Of a stretch of DNA of 8,434 nt, positions 7,301-8,434 are shown piece by piece (the stretch's first letter is position 1; the number at the start of each line of letters is the position of its first letter). Origin of the DNA: JAFGMQ01 sp036733345 (lineage in GTDB: Bacteria > Desulfobacterota > DSM-4660 > Desulfatiglandales > Desulfatiglandaceae); NCBI GenBank assembly GCA_036733345.1, contig DAINAR010000086.1, forward strand, positions 1-8,434. The letters are read 5' to 3'. Below the pieces are notes generated by a model, which was given only the letters and a program-made list of their open reading frames with translations, had not been told where the DNA came from and did not search any database. The position numbers and the translations under genes are program-made.

Positions 7301-8434
7301 CGTGATTTTGTGGCCAGGAATATAAAATATATTGATATCCCTTTCAACGAGTTTCCTCTTGATTTGATAACTTCGGCAGACAGAGTTCTTTCAGATGGTT
7401 ATGGAAATTCCGCCGACAGGGCAGTACTGCTTTACACAATGTTAAGCGCAGTCGGATTTAAGCCTGAATTCATTCTTTCGTCATGGGTGTCGCCGGTAAA
7501 AGATCTTCAACTTCCTTTTGAGCTTTATCCTTCCCCGGAATGGTTTGACAAGGTTCTTGTTGGAGTAAATATTGAAGAAGGATATGTCTACCTGAATGAT
7601 ACAGACCAGTATGCCGAACTTGGAAGCACCATGAGTGATTTCAGGCCTGGTCTCTTTTTGAAATCAGGAGAAATAATGACCATAAATGCGGCTGACTCCG
7701 AATTAAGGGATAAGAAGGAAGTTGCTATTGAAATACGTCTTAATGCAGATGGTAAGGCTGATATCAGGAAGAAAACAACCTTTTATGGCAACGATTATGC
7801 GCTTTTTCGCAGAAAATTATCCGAAATGAGACCGGAGGAGAGGAGGCGCCACCATCTGGAAATGGTATCATCGATCAGCTTAAGTGCCAGACCCGGCAGT
7901 GAATATATAACGGACTATGACGTATATCCAGGTATTGAAGAATTTTCGGTTTTGTCACCTGATTATGCAATTCGTCAAGGGAACTTTCTTTACTTTAAAA
8001 TTCCCGGACTCATTAAAGGAATTGAAGGGGTTAACACAGGCGAAAGGGAAAATCCTCTTTACCGTGAGAAGTTTAACAGAAATTCTGTCAGAATTGTGGT
8101 TGAATTACCTGAAGAAATGAAATCAATTGAGATTAGTCCGCCTCGAGAGCTACTATTTCTGATTGACAGGTCAGGAAAAATAGAGATGCATACTGATAAA
8201 ATTTTTAAAGATCAATATTCAGAAGTACAATCTTTGCGCCGTCAATTATCTGTTCAACAGAATTTGGATCTCAGCCCTGTAGTTGTTATGCAGGATGAAT
8301 ATCCGAATCTTTTTGAAATAAACAGGGTTCTGGGGCAGGCTAGGACTCGAACTCTGTTGCTTGAAATGAAAGATCAATGTATTACTCCGGCGATTAAAAA
8401 CATCAATCGTCATGCCGGACTTGATCCGGCATCC
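4391..8434 (+). CDS. Exported protein with two DUF3857/transglutaminase-like modules (3' end outside window)
   Basis: An open frame of 1,348 codons without a stop; I read it through and found no frameshift. The ATG is the only plausible start, since the frame upstream has no start codon back to the stops at 4304-4312; the ribosome-binding site is weak (GAG at 4382-4384). Residues 1-31 are a signal peptide (RPACHR, then a hydrophobic stretch, cleavage after SFA), so the protein is exported to the periplasm or outer surface. Module 1 has a DUF3857-like beta domain (about 45-215) and a transglutaminase core (about 300-425) with Cys355 (GVCRDKAALL), His395 (WFNHAVV) and Asp411 (LMDPTDE), the complete triad. 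A beta-rich region follows. Module 2 repeats the layout: DUF3857-like about 690-860, core about 956-1080, but the Cys and His positions are Ser1007 (GNSADRAVLL) and Lys1054 (WFDKVLV); Asp1070 remains. Module 1 is thus likely catalytic (protease or transamidase chemistry); the substrate is unknown. The family-typical C-terminal block (YPNLFEINRVL, then TRTLLLE) ends near residue 1325, after which the frame enters a repeat. Confidence 0.9.
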   Translation, partial: MKITRPACHRIIPFIFLIIAQILISASVSFAEENETVFVPLDRDEVFKDIREVKSCNYPNADLVKVAQKQWVMYQKDGTYVEWYEFYAKVITEKGKRRLKTVSSYFTIPYNTTKFTLCEVIRKGGSVVPVDIEKNSSVMIEHGQMDSNIYNPDSKVLQVTIPEIFPGDTVHCISFDDFSKVRMPGTWSDYVGFEDVNPIKYYEYIVIAPKEKPLASIAIKSEIPGTVKHEKYIKDDLIVYKWTARDIPRLFIEPEMPPLYGQIQRLLVSTLKNWEEVSRWYWSLCRPNIEKTTPEMKEKVLELINGIDDPAEKIGSVFYWVSQEIRYLGLTLEKNSPGYEPHPVDMTFQRRAGVCRDKAALLVSMLRLAHFDAYPALIMNGPKKDPEVPQPWFNHAVVCVINKDGSHTLMDPTDENTKELFPAYLNNQSYIIATPEGETLRTSPIETAEKNMMRIWTDAGLNNDGEMRAECVLFFEGINDNAYRGYFSRCSPEEQRAYFEKLGQKFFTGARLVSYSLQPENMLDTSQQLKAHLVYETGDIRIAGNDAVMLPIPSIGENVGVIHHLINKIGLNKRKYPLFTKFACGIAETINLDLKQSVGNPLSLPEFETVNNEGTEWSRKLTCKDNILKAENVFKMKLPEYSPDQYTALKNTLGTIESNNRKMPVFEVSSLTQQSDEKEWYRQFDPDVVVLNEDVEIDLTESTEWAETRHMKMKVITYAGIKKTSDIRISYNPFWESVDVLKAVVTSENGVIQEVNTDEINIMDAEWAGDAPRYPPSRVLVVNLPGVRTGSTIEYTIMRVKKNRPFFSIGIPFFYQEMLSREESGTGGMPFFSINSVFRYFDPVEQKTIRLKVPKNIQLKMIKSDSGLGLEHEWRSKEKQIIKDSFYYDAGKKVYEYTASRVKPVKYESGLPPWYSFNPVLFAASGTWSQYAIQAREAFQGAVSSQFSAEREAKRLVKDIISQKARIVAIRDFVARNIKYIDIPFNEFPLDLITSADRVLSDGYGNSADRAVLLYTMLSAVGFKPEFILSSWVSPVKDLQLPFELYPSPEWFDKVLVGVNIEEGYVYLNDTDQYAELGSTMSDFRPGLFLKSGEIMTINAADSELRDKKEVAIEIRLNADGKADIRKKTTFYGNDYALFRRKLSEMRPEERRRHHLEMVSSISLSARPGSEYITDYDVYPGIEEFSVLSPDYAIRQGNFLYFKIPGLIKGIEGVNTGERENPLYREKFNRNSVRIVVELPEEMKSIEISPPRELLFLIDRSGKIEMHTDKIFKDQYSEVQSLRRQLSVQQNLDLSPVVVMQDEYPNLFEINRVLGQARTRTLLLEMKDQCITPAIKNINRHAGLDPAS
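8409..8434. repeat. Start of a REP-like palindromic repeat (HAGLDPAS type)
   Basis: atgccgga (8412-8419) and tccggcat (8425-8432) are perfect inverted arms around cttga. Sequences of the form gtcatgccggacttgatccggcatcc are widely dispersed in bacterial genomes, and their translation, HAGLDPAS, often appears as a spurious tail on predicted proteins. Here the large upstream frame reads straight into it (residues 1341-1348). The element reaches the window end, so its full length and copy number cannot be seen. I recall this family from general knowledge and could not check it. Confidence 0.7.

Noticed and set aside
8336..8356. Reverse complement contains GTTCGAGTCCTAG, like a tRNA T-arm on the minus strand
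   Set aside because: The stem around the TTCGAGT loop pairs poorly, no matching acceptor arm or anticodon stem is visible upstream on the minus strand, and the stretch encodes the conserved C-terminal block of the transglutaminase-like protein.

Overview
The window looks like a piece of an anaerobic bacterial chromosome, probably from a metagenome-derived assembly: it is AT-rich and carries a run of exactly 100 N at 3817-3916, the usual placeholder for a gap of unknown size. An oxygen-sensitive class III ribonucleotide reductase with its radical SAM activase, a DtxR-type regulator next to feoA, and a palindromic repeat that encodes 'HAGLDPAS' would fit a Gram-negative anaerobe such as a member of Desulfobacterota or Nitrospirota. 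That placement is a guess from gene content; no marker gene is present.

All genes are on the + strand, in three blocks. (1) Positions 1-3035: two NrdR-box-like palindromes around a TTGACA promoter, a leader of about 150 nt, then nrdD (696 aa, ATP-cone plus glycyl-radical enzyme) and nrdG (232 aa, CxxxCxxC radical SAM activase). Together they make deoxyribonucleotides without oxygen. (2) Positions 3036-4260: a 323-bp intergenic region with a GC-rich hairpin and a good promoter, then a DtxR-family metal-dependent repressor broken by the N gap, then feoA, closed by a strong hairpin terminator. This is a small metal-homeostasis unit; no feoB follows. (3) Positions 4391-8434: one very long open frame of 1,348 codons with no stop. 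It encodes an exported protein made of two DUF3857/transglutaminase-like modules. The first module keeps the Cys-His-Asp triad; the second has Ser and Lys in place of Cys and His. Near its end the frame runs into a palindromic repeat just after the point where this family normally ends.

I did not find a clearly novel multi-gene system. The points most worth a second look are the active-plus-degenerate transglutaminase pair, the repeat fused in frame to its C terminus, the mixed MntR/DtxR-type metal site of the regulator, and the NrdR box placed exactly between -35 and -10 of the nrdD promoter.
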